From the NCBI GenBank assembly GCA_027030825.1, contig JALVEM010000030.1, positions 1 through 5,494 on the forward strand: a DNA stretch of 5,494 bases, read 5' to 3'. The notes below the pieces were generated by a model. That model worked only from the letters and a program-made list of their open reading frames with translations. It searched no databases and was not told the DNA's origin. The translations under genes and the position numbers were made by a program. This DNA comes from Thiohalobacter sp. (GTDB taxonomy: Bacteria; Pseudomonadota; Gammaproteobacteria; Thiohalobacterales; Thiohalobacteraceae). Below are positions 1 to 4,916 of the stretch, piece after piece; position 1 is the stretch's first letter, and each line of letters begins with the position of its first letter.

Positions 1-591
1 CAGCGCGGCACCCACTTCCGCGAAGGAGTTGGCGATCTCGATGCTGTCGAACGGCACGCCGAGCTGCCGGCCGATCTGGGTGCGCGAGAAGATGCCGCGG
101 ATGCGCTGGTGGCCGTCCGGCAGCGTCTCCACCACCAGTGCATGCTGGCGCCCCACCTTCTTGAGCGTCTTGACGATGTCGCCGACACGGGCCCGCTTGA
201 CGTCCTCGTAGTATAGGACCTCCAGCCGCTCCTGCGGTGTCATGATGTCGCGCAGCATGATGTCTTCGCGGGAGCCGCCCACCTCGCGGAGATACTGCAC
301 CGGGCGTTCTCCTTCGATGTCGGTAGTCGTGATCAGGCCGATGACCTGATTGTACTGGTCCGTCACCAGCAGCAGCCGCACGCCGGAGGCCTTCATGCGT
401 TCGTTCGCTGCGGTGAGCGTGGCGCAGGGGCCCATGGTGACGGCTGCGACCCGTGTGAAGTCGGTCATCACGAAAGTCGCGGGATCGCCCAGCTGCACGC
501 GCTTCGGAAGTTCCTGGCGTGGTCGGGCATAGCTGACGCCGGGCTCGAGACGGCCGTGCTTCAGCGTGTTGTATTCCTTGACCTCGGGCAT
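1..591 (-). CDS. CBS-domain protein, 3' end beyond the window
   Basis: The reading frame is open from an ATG at 591 to the window edge and gives 197 residues with no stop, so the C-terminus is missing. An AAGGAG ribosome binding site (600-605) lies 8 bases before the ATG and supports this start. After an N-terminal tail of about 35 residues there are two CBS-type repeats. The first covers about residues 39-95, with GVRLLLVTD and VIGLITTTDIEGE near its end. The second covers about 112-178, with LRDIMTP, HALVVE and IRGIFSRTQIGRQLG. Tandem CBS modules usually bind adenosine nucleotides and sense energy state. No catalytic or membrane domain is visible, so this is a stand-alone CBS protein, probably cytoplasmic and regulatory. 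The ending IEIANSFAEVGAAL probably lies close to the true C-terminus. The gene is divergent from the TatD-family gene. The domain call is secure; ligand and partner are unknown. Confidence 0.88.
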   Translation of the reverse strand, partial: MPEVKEYNTLKHGRLEPGVSYARPRQELPKRVQLGDPATFVMTDFTRVAAVTMGPCATLTAANERMKASGVRLLLVTDQYNQVIGLITTTDIEGERPVQYLREVGGSREDIMLRDIMTPQERLEVLYYEDVKRARVGDIVKTLKKVGRQHALVVETLPDGHQRIRGIFSRTQIGRQLGVPFDSIEIANSFAEVGAAL

Positions 592-734
592 TTGCTCTAC
601 TCCTTCCCGGACTCGCCGGGACATGCTGTCTGACTCGGGCGATCAGCGAAAGGCCGCTGACATTCCTTGTTTTCATGTATAAGTCGTTTTGGCCTCGATG
701 TATATGCAATAATTTTTGCGAGGTGATTAACAGA
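592..734. promoter_or_regulatory. Divergent intergenic promoter region
   Basis: This gap separates the minus-strand CBS gene from the plus-strand TatD-family gene. Bases 661-720 are far richer in A/T than anything around them, as expected of a promoter region. AATAAT at 708-713 matches five of six bases of a -10 box for the hydrolase, but the -35 at the right distance is poor. The heptamer ATGTATA occurs twice in direct orientation (675-681 and 698-704); on the minus strand each copy reads TATACAT, a possible -10 for the CBS gene. A 6-bp hairpin, TCAGCG/CGCTGA (643-648 and 655-660), falls in the CBS leader. Exact promoters cannot be assigned by eye. Confidence 0.4.
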
Positions 735-1541
735 ATGAATGGGAAACCGCTGCCTTTCCCCGACACGGATGCCCGGCCCGTCTTCGTTGACACCCATTGT
801 CATGTCGATGTCGAGGAATTCGACGAAGACAGAGACCAGGTGATCGAGCGCGCCCTGTCGGCGGGCGTGACCCGGATCGTCGTGCCCTCGATTGGTGCAT
901 TCAACTGGGAAGCGGTCCATGCAACCACCCTGCGTTCTCCTGCGCTCTTTCCGGCCTACGGGCTGCATCCGGTCTATGCCGACAGGCATGAAGACGCCGA
1001 TCTCGAACGGCTGGACGCCTGGCTGGTGGAGCATCCTGCCGTGGCGGTGGGGGAGATCGGTCTGGACTACTACATCGAGGACGCCGATCGTGAACGGCAG
1101 CGGGCACTGCTCGATGCGCAACTGGCCATCGCCACGCGGCGCAATCTCCCGGTGTTGCTGCACGTGCGCAAGGCACACGACGACGTCCTTTCCCTGCTGC
1201 GCCGACATGCCCCGAGAGGCGGCATCGCCCACGCATTCAACGGCAGCCTGCAGCAGGCCGAGCGTTACATTGCGCTCGGCTTCCGACTGGGTTTCGGCGG
1301 CATGCTGACCCACCCCCGGTCGCGCCACCTGCGCATGCTGGCCTCGCGACTGCCGCTGGAGGCGCTGGTGCTCGAGACCGACGCCCCCGATCTGACCGGC
1401 GCCCGGCATCGGGGGCAACGCAACCAGCCGGCCTGGCTGCCGGAGGTGGCCGAGGTGCTGGCCGAACTGCGCGGCATCACCGTGGAAGAAGTGGCCGAGG
1501 TCACGACCGAGAATGCGCTGGAGGTGCTGGGTCTGCCCTGA
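735..1541 (+). CDS. yjjV: TatD-family metal-dependent hydrolase, YjjV-like
   Basis: This 268-residue protein has the full set of metal ligands of the TatD amidohydrolase-like family: the HCH pair at residues 21 and 23 (VDTHCHVD), Glu107 in VGEIGLDYY, His143 in VLLHVRKAHDD, His166 in IAHAFNGS, and Asp216 in LETDAPD. The stretch FNGSLQQAERYIALGFRLG followed by GG and LETDAPD resembles Escherichia coli YjjV more closely than TatD or YcfH. Family members are cytoplasmic TIM-barrel metal-dependent hydrolases, often with DNase activity; the substrate of YjjV-type proteins is not firmly settled. The ATG at 735 is chosen because GAGGTG (720-725) lies 9 bases upstream and the family begins just before the VDTHCH motif. 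An ATG at 675 would add 20 residues of non-family sequence. The family call is firm; the YjjV subgroup is from remembered sequence. Confidence 0.92.
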   Translation: MNGKPLPFPDTDARPVFVDTHCHVDVEEFDEDRDQVIERALSAGVTRIVVPSIGAFNWEAVHATTLRSPALFPAYGLHPVYADRHEDADLERLDAWLVEHPAVAVGEIGLDYYIEDADRERQRALLDAQLAIATRRNLPVLLHVRKAHDDVLSLLRRHAPRGGIAHAFNGSLQQAERYIALGFRLGFGGMLTHPRSRHLRMLASRLPLEALVLETDAPDLTGARHRGQRNQPAWLPEVAEVLAELRGITVEEVAEVTTENALEVLGLP

Positions 1542-1569
1542 GTTCCCGTCGAGGATCGGCGACGCGGGC

Positions 1570-1598
1570 ATGACCGATCGTACCGGTCAGGATATAAT
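1570..1598 (+). promoter_or_regulatory. Sigma70-type promoter of the CbiM-like/thioredoxin unit
   Basis: A perfect TATAAT -10 box (1593-1598) lies exactly 17 bases after ATGACC (1570-1575), which matches four of six bases of the TTGACA -35 consensus. It sits in the gap after the hydrolase stop codon and about 45 bases before the next start. This would give a leader of about 38 bases. Sequence and position both fit a promoter for the genes that follow. Confidence 0.72.
1571..1589. promoter_or_regulatory. Candidate operator dyad in the promoter spacer
   Basis: TGACCG (1571-1576) and CGGTCA (1584-1589) form a perfect 6-bp inverted repeat separated by 7 bases. The dyad overlaps the -35 box and fills most of the spacer to the -10. 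A repressor bound here would block RNA polymerase. I do not recognise it as the site of a known regulator family. The position is what makes it credible; a 6-bp dyad alone could be chance. Confidence 0.35.
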
Positions 1599-1642
1599 CG
1601 GATATCGGAAAGGCGTCCGGCGAGGCAATCTGGCGAACGGCT

Positions 1643-2308
1643 ATGGACATTCCCGCGCATCTTCTGCCCCGGTGGTTTCTCTGGCTCGCGAACGGGCTGG
1701 CGCTCGTGCTCATGCTCGCGGTGCTGCGCCGTGCGCCGCTCGGGCGTCTGCGCGACAACCGTTTCTCGAACGTCTTCTTCGCCGCCTGCGTGTTCATGCT
1801 CATGCTCTGGAACATCAAGGCCGGCCTGAAACCCACGCTCCACATCCACCTGCTGGGCGTCGCCACGCTCACGCTCATGGTCGGCTGGCGGCTGGCGCTG
1901 CTGGGTGTCGCCATGGTGCTGGCGGGCACGACCATCAACGGCAACGGCGGCTGGGAGACCTTCGGCCTCAACCTTCTGCTGATGGGATTCTACCCGGCTC
2001 TGCTCACCCATCTGCTGCTGGTGCTCGCGCAGCGAAGGCTGCCGCACAATTTCTTCATCTACATCTATGTCAATGCCTTCCTCGCCGGTGGTCTCGGCAT
2101 GCTCGGCGTGGGCCTGCTCTCGACCCTGATCTTCGCCGCGTTCGGCATCCATACCACCGCCTGGCTCGGAGAACAGTATCTCGTCTACTTTCCCCTCATG
2201 TTCTTCTCCGAATCCGTCTTCAACGGCATGCTGGTGACCATGCTCGTGGCGCTGCGCCCCGAGTGGGTATCCACCTTCGACGATCGACTCTATATCCAGG
2301 GCAAGTGA
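1643..2308 (+). CDS. CbiM-like integral membrane protein (ECF-transporter permease family)
   Basis: This 221-residue protein is very hydrophobic, with about six membrane segments (roughly residues 12-28, 43-58, 69-97, 107-129, 138-168 and 179-204). It begins MDIPAHLLP, carries HIHLLG at 67-72 and ends with FFSESVFNGMLVTM, which fits the CbiM/COG3235-type proteins annotated as energy-coupling-factor permeases. Classical CbiM and NikM proteins bind Co2+ or Ni2+ with an N-terminal Met-His and a later His. Here residue 2 is Asp, while His67 and His69 could serve as the later ligand. No CbiN, CbiQ or CbiO gene is in view, so it may work alone or with distant partners. The ATG at 1643 has no convincing ribosome binding site; GGCGAACGG (1632-1640) is weak. 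A near-consensus promoter precedes it and a thioredoxin gene overlaps its stop. The membrane-protein call is firm, the family likely, the substrate unknown. Confidence 0.78.
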   Translation: MDIPAHLLPRWFLWLANGLALVLMLAVLRRAPLGRLRDNRFSNVFFAACVFMLMLWNIKAGLKPTLHIHLLGVATLTLMVGWRLALLGVAMVLAGTTINGNGGWETFGLNLLLMGFYPALLTHLLLVLAQRRLPHNFFIYIYVNAFLAGGLGMLGVGLLSTLIFAAFGIHTTAWLGEQYLVYFPLMFFSESVFNGMLVTMLVALRPEWVSTFDDRLYIQGK

Positions 2309-2685
2309 TGGACACCGGACGACCGCTCATTCGCGAGGTGCATCTCGAGGATTTCGAGCGCGAGGTGCTGGAGCGATCCCGGGAAGTGCCCGTGCTGGTC
2401 GATTTCTGGGCGGAATGGTGTACGCCCTGTCTGGTGATCGCCCCCGTGCTCGAGGGCGTGGTGCGCGAGTTCGGCGGGCAGGTGGAACTCGCAAAGCTGG
2501 AGGTGGACGAGGGGGAGAACATGAAGCTGGCGGGACGACACGCCGTGCGGGGCTTCCCGACGGTCATCCTGTTCATCGACGGTCGCGAGGCCGGCCGGTT
2601 CAGCAGTGCCAGACCCGCTGCCTTCATCCGGGATTTCATTCGTCGACATCTCGAAGGCGCCGCATCCGCCGCTGGTTCCCGGTGA
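2308..2685 (+). CDS. Thioredoxin-family protein with WCTPC active site
   Basis: This 125-residue protein shows the complete thioredoxin signature: the buried Asp32 in VDFWAEWC, the redox pair Cys38 and Cys41 in WCTPC, and the cis-proline Pro84 in RGFPTVILF, followed by DGREAGRF. No signal peptide or membrane anchor is visible, so it should act in the cytoplasm as a protein disulfide reductase. The usual bacterial motif is WCGPC; Thr at the third position suggests a shifted redox potential or a special partner. Its ATG (2308-2310) shares one base with the TGA of the CbiM-like gene, and AGGG (2298-2301) lies 6 bases upstream, so the two are translationally coupled. The tail after about residue 115 (EGAASAAGSR) extends past the fold. 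An upstream extension of the same open frame exists but lies antiphase over the CbiM-like gene and is not used. Confidence 0.93.
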   Translation: MDTGRPLIREVHLEDFEREVLERSREVPVLVDFWAEWCTPCLVIAPVLEGVVREFGGQVELAKLEVDEGENMKLAGRHAVRGFPTVILFIDGREAGRFSSARPAAFIRDFIRRHLEGAASAAGSR

Positions 2686-2697
2686 CCGGAGTCACCG
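2680..2697 (+). other. Hairpin over the thioredoxin stop codon
   Basis: A perfect 7-bp stem, CGGTGAC and GTCACCG, encloses the tetraloop CGGA and contains the TGA stop of the thioredoxin gene. A short T run (TTTT, 2709-2712) follows only after 11 bases, preceded by the 8-base palindrome AGCCGGCT. It could weakly stop transcription or protect the mRNA 3' end, but it is not a standard rho-independent terminator. Confidence 0.3.
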
Positions 2698-2712
2698 ACG
2701 CAGCCGGCTTTT

Positions 2713-2737
2713 GTGTGAGACTCTTTCGATATCACAC
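2713..2737. repeat. Inverted repeat GTGTGA/TCACAC upstream of the 204-residue gene
   Basis: GTGTGA (2713-2718) and TCACAC (2732-2737) are perfect inverted copies separated by 13 bases, in the gap between the thioredoxin gene and the following gene. It may be a regulator site or a leader hairpin. I see no matching -10/-35 pair around it. Confidence 0.3.
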
Positions 2738-2805
2738 TGGCATGCGCATCTCGTGGGGTGCCGATCTCGTCAGGAACCGGCATGCAGGCTGGAGGAGTAC
2801 CCGTC

Positions 2806-3420
2806 GTGAAAAGGGACATCTTCGAATCCGAACGTGACGGGGGGCGGATCGATTCGGGCGAAACCCTTCTGGACAGGGTGCAGCTCCTGGGCCGGATTCT
2901 GCGCGCGGTGCGCGAACTGTCAGGAGACGGGATCGTCGTGGATCTCTCTGCGGATACCCGCCCCGAAGCCGACGAAAATCTGCTGGAACGTCTGGTGTTT
3001 CGCGGCAGGACGCCAGGCACGACCGTCGCTGCTGCCGCGCTGTCGGCCGTGACCGGCTGGCATCCGGTGCCCGGCGATGGTCCCGGGACGGTGGATCTTC
3101 TGGACGATGCGCGGCGGCGGCGACTTCGGATCCGGGCCGGGCGGGACAGCCTCGCAATCGAAATTCACGACCCGGATGCACCCGCCGCCGGGTTGCCGAT
3201 GCCTTCCCTCGTGCGGAGGAAATCGCCGAAGGCGGAGACGGCCGGGCATTCCTCTGCCACCGACGTTTTCGAGTGGCTGGACGGACTGCATGCCCGCTGC
3301 GACGAGGTCGTCACGCGGGAGGGCGTCGAGGTGCTGCGTCTCTCCAGGGACGGCCGCCGTCCCCTGCGCCTCGCCCTGCATACCGTGGCCGAGGCGAGCA
3401 GGCGGCGGGATTCCGCCTGA
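2806..3420 (+). CDS. Hypothetical arginine-rich soluble protein, unrecognised
   Basis: I do not recognise this 204-residue protein. It has no signal peptide or membrane segment and is rich in Arg, Asp and Glu. An N-terminal helical stretch (SGETLLDRVQLLGRILRAVREL, about residues 18-39) is followed by DGIVVDLSAD and a mixed alpha/beta region. A proline- and lysine-containing linker at about residues 125-145 leads to a C-terminal part with FEWLDGLHARCDEVV, then GVEVLRLSRDGRRPLRLALHTV and an Arg-rich end. The C-terminal strand pattern suggests a small second domain. GTG at 2806 is chosen because GGAGGAG (2791-2797) lies 8 bases upstream. ATG at 2782 (AGGA 6 bases before) and GTG at 2758 are in-frame alternatives adding 8 or 16 residues. 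The 120-base gap after thioredoxin allows a separate promoter. That it is a real gene is supported by length, codon pattern and ribosome binding site. Confidence 0.75.
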   Translation: MKRDIFESERDGGRIDSGETLLDRVQLLGRILRAVRELSGDGIVVDLSADTRPEADENLLERLVFRGRTPGTTVAAAALSAVTGWHPVPGDGPGTVDLLDDARRRRLRIRAGRDSLAIEIHDPDAPAAGLPMPSLVRRKSPKAETAGHSSATDVFEWLDGLHARCDEVVTREGVEVLRLSRDGRRPLRLALHTVAEASRRRDSA

Positions 3421-3448
3421 CCCTGTACCCGGCTGACGGGAGGGTCAG
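3417..3448. terminator. Shared hairpin between convergent genes
   Basis: CTGACCCT (3417-3424) and AGGGTCAG (3441-3448) are perfect 8-bp inverted arms. Inside them CCCG (3428-3431) pairs with CGGG (3437-3440) across the loop GCTGA, leaving a 3-base bulge GTA on one side. The stem would have 12 base pairs in all. The left arm contains the TGA of the plus-strand gene and the right arm the TGA of the minus-strand gene. Neither strand has a T run afterwards, so it may act as a bidirectional end-of-transcript structure rather than a textbook intrinsic terminator. Confidence 0.45.
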
Positions 3449-3594
3449 AATCCGAATCGGGCGCGCAGGATCACCAGACTCACCAGGGCCAGTCCGGCGG
3501 CAGCGATCGCGGCCTGGCGCTTCCATCCGAACAGCAGCAGCAGGCTGACGACGCTCCACCCGAGCGCGAGCGGCCACAGCCTAACCTCGGTCAT
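3445..3594 (-). CDS. Small membrane protein, 49 residues
   Basis: This short gene encodes MTEVRLWPLALGW followed by two hydrophobic stretches, about residues 9-24 (WSVVSLLLLFG region) and 29-44 (AAIAAAGLALVSLVIL), joined by a short positive loop GWKRQ. The end, RARFGF, is basic. This predicts a two-helix hairpin in the inner membrane with both ends on the same side. The ATG lies within the end of the upstream small gene, a 14-base overlap in another frame, which points to coupled translation; GGGAG (3605-3609) lies 10 bases upstream. I do not recognise a family. Hydrophobic order and tight packing with the neighbour are the main arguments for a real gene. Confidence 0.55.
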   Translation of the reverse strand: MTEVRLWPLALGWSVVSLLLLFGWKRQAAIAAAGLALVSLVILRARFGF

Positions 3595-3736
3595 CGTGCC
3601 TGCGCTCCCGCCGAATCGCTTCCAGCCCCGCCACGCCCAGCCACAACAGAAGGCAGCAGGCGGCGAACGCGAGCAGCGGCAGGGTGAGGGGCTCCTGCAT
3701 CCCGCCGAGCGTGTGAGCATGAATGGACAAGGGCAT
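3581..3736 (-). CDS. Small single-pass membrane protein, 51 residues
   Basis: The protein has a 16-residue N-terminal part (MPLSIHAHTLGGMQEP), one strongly hydrophobic segment (about residues 17-36, with AACCLLLWLGVAG) and a highly charged tail IRRERRHDDRG. By the positive-inside rule the tail should face the cytoplasm. Two adjacent cysteines (Cys27, Cys28) lie inside the membrane segment. The start at 3736 is chosen because GGGAAGG (3743-3749) lies 6 bases upstream; the internal ATG at residue 13 has no spaced site. It follows the DUF3108 gene by 65 bases on the same strand and overlaps the next small gene by 14 bases. No family is recognised. Confidence 0.58.
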   Translation of the reverse strand: MPLSIHAHTLGGMQEPLTLPLLAFAACCLLLWLGVAGLEAIRRERRHDDRG

Positions 3737-3774
3737 GGGACACCTTCCCTGCGAACAGTGCGATCCTTCTCCTG

Positions 3775-3788
3775 GCATCGGCCGATGC
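3775..3788. repeat. Perfect 14-base palindrome between DUF3108 and small membrane genes
   Basis: GCATCGGCCGATGC is perfectly self-complementary over 14 bases and lies in the 65-base gap after the DUF3108 stop. There is no loop and no T run, so it is a poor RNA terminator. It could be a protein-binding site for expression of the two small downstream genes or may have no role. Confidence 0.3.
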
Positions 3789-3801
3789 GGCGGGGGCTTT
3801 A

Positions 3802-4596
3802 TTATTGCGCCGGGATTCCGGGGTGGCACAGATAGGGCGGTTCCGGGATTCTCTCCGGTGCCTGATCCACCACGGTCTTCAGCGTGGTGATGATCTTGCC
3901 GACCCGCACCTTGCTCTCCATGCGCACGGGCAGACGCCGTTCGTCGTCCGTGAGCCAGAGGTAGAGTTCGCCCGTTCGCTTGAACACGCCCTCGGTGAGC
4001 AGGCGCGGATGGATCTTGATCGTCGGGGTGCGGCTGCCCAGCACCGTGCGCAGGATCTGGCGTCGAAGCACCTCGATCTCGAGTTCGTAGGCCTTGCCCT
4101 TGTCGAACACCGGAATCCGGTATGTGGCGCCGGGTTCGAGCGGCAGCCCGCGAGTGAGATGAAAGGCGGTCACCATGTCGACGGTGTCGGGATCGACCTG
4201 GAAGGACTCGGTCGTGCCGGCCAGGCGGTCCTCCATCACGACGACGCCGGGTTGCCGGAAATCCAGAACGATCTCGGCGCGGTCGTCGCCTTCCCGCTGG
4301 GAGTACGCGTAGTGGACGGAGCGCAGGGGCAGGCGGCCGGACGGCTTTCTGCCGGCCACGGCGAGAATCCGGTCCCGGACCGGGTAGATGAGGTCGAGGG
4401 TCGCATTGGAGCAGGAGTCCATGCGAAACCGGACACGCTCCGGAGTGGGCCAGTATTGCCGGATCACGGCGGTGCCGGCGGGAATGAAGAGCCACCGGAT
4501 CTGGAAACGGAGTTCCTCGTAGGGCTGCATCCAGCCGGCGGCCTGGACGGAGAGCGCCAGCAGAAGGAAAGGCAGCAACAGCAGGCGCGGGATCAA
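3802..4596 (-). CDS. DUF3108 domain-containing exported protein
   Basis: From a TTG start the protein has 264 residues. Residues 1-20 form a clear signal peptide: MIPR, then a leucine-rich core, then SVQAA with likely cleavage after Ala19 or Ala20. The mature part follows the DUF3108 pattern: YEELRFQIRWLFIPAGTA near the N-terminus, DPDTVDMVTAFHLTR at about 135-149, LEPGATYRIPVFDKGKAYELEIEV at about 153-176, and LYLWLTDDERRLPVRMESKVRVGKI at about 211-235. This family is periplasmic or outer-membrane-facing in proteobacteria, rich in beta structure, with no settled function. TTG (4594-4596) is chosen because it overlaps the TGA of the MoaD-like gene by 4 bases, keeps the signal peptide intact and has no in-frame ATG or GTG alternative near it. 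The first ATG downstream, at Met23, would remove the signal peptide. The family call is good; the role is unknown. Confidence 0.85.
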   Translation of the reverse strand: MIPRLLLLPFLLLALSVQAAGWMQPYEELRFQIRWLFIPAGTAVIRQYWPTPERVRFRMDSCSNATLDLIYPVRDRILAVAGRKPSGRLPLRSVHYAYSQREGDDRAEIVLDFRQPGVVVMEDRLAGTTESFQVDPDTVDMVTAFHLTRGLPLEPGATYRIPVFDKGKAYELEIEVLRRQILRTVLGSRTPTIKIHPRLLTEGVFKRTGELYLWLTDDERRLPVRMESKVRVGKIITTLKTVVDQAPERIPEPPYLCHPGIPAQ

Positions 4597-4850
4597 CGGA
4601 CCCGTCCCAGTCCCTTGGAGACGATGGCGATCTCGTCGGCATTCTTCAGGGGATGATCGAGGTCGACGAACTCGCGATTGACCGTGATGGTGACCCGATC
4701 CTCGTGCAGCCCCTTTTCCCATTCCTCGCCGCGCTCGCGCAGGTAGGCGAGCAGGTCCCGCACCGTCTTGACGGTCCTGGGCAGAGGGAAGTCGTCGACG
4801 GGACGGCCGACGAGATCCGGCAGGTTGCCGAAGTACAGGATCCTGGCCAA
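4593..4850 (-). CDS. MoaD/ThiS-like ubiquitin-fold protein lacking C-terminal Gly-Gly
   Basis: This 85-residue protein has the length and pattern of the MoaD sulfur-carrier family: ARILYFGNLPDLVG at the start, TVRDLLAYLRERG in the helix, then VTITVNREFVDLDHPLKNADEIAIV. In MoaD the last strand is followed by a PPV-like segment and a terminal Gly-Gly that is adenylated and thiocarboxylated. Here the end is SKGLGRVR with no Gly-Gly, and neither other frame of the same strand restores one. It may therefore not carry sulfur, or may need C-terminal processing. No MoaE, MoeB or other molybdopterin gene is visible nearby. The TTG start (4848-4850) is supported by a perfect AAGGAGGT (4855-4862) spaced 5 bases. 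A longer upstream reading of the frame runs through the terminator and over the SCP2 gene and is rejected. The fold family is likely; the biochemical role is open. Confidence 0.8.
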   Translation of the reverse strand: MARILYFGNLPDLVGRPVDDFPLPRTVKTVRDLLAYLRERGEEWEKGLHEDRVTITVNREFVDLDHPLKNADEIAIVSKGLGRVR

Positions 4851-4903
4851 CGGAACCTCCTTATTCTCGAAACGCCGTGTATCTTCCGGATCGTCTGCGG
4901 AAG

Positions 4904-4909
4904 GGTCAA
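4904..4909 (-). promoter_or_regulatory. Possible -35 box for the MoaD-like transcript
   Basis: On the minus strand TTGACC lies just past the terminator and about 54 bases before the MoaD-like start. It matches five of six bases of the -35 consensus. The -10 is poor: GATACA occurs after about 20 bases, longer than ideal. A promoter is expected here because the upstream transcript is terminated, but the sequence supports it only weakly. Confidence 0.25.
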
Positions 4910-4916
4910 GTGGACA

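Noticed and set aside
29..532. Short plus-strand frames opposite the CBS-domain gene
   Set aside because: They are antisense to a clear CBS-domain protein and have no ribosome binding sites or recognisable content.
597..1571. A 324-residue open frame on the minus strand opposite the TatD-family gene
   Set aside because: It is a GC-driven shadow of the hydrolase, rich in Gln, His, Gly and Arg with no domain pattern, while the plus strand carries all family motifs.
1265..2152. A 295-residue minus-strand open frame opposite the hydrolase and CbiM-like genes
   Set aside because: Low-complexity Glu/Gln/His/Arg composition typical of an antisense frame in GC-rich DNA, and no ribosome binding site support.
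1513..2307. A plus-strand open frame continuous with thioredoxin that would make a 390-residue fusion
   Set aside because: The extension overlaps the TatD end and the CbiM-like gene in another frame and is Ala/Arg/His-rich without structure. Thioredoxin has its own start and ribosome binding site at 2308.
2713..2737. GTGTGA/TCACAC as a CRP site
   Set aside because: The half-sites look right, but the TGTGA-to-TCACA spacing is 13 bases, whereas CRP sites need 6.
3805..4656. A 283-residue plus-strand open frame opposite DUF3108
   Set aside because: It is antisense to a gene with a clear signal peptide and family pattern, and shows no motif of its own.
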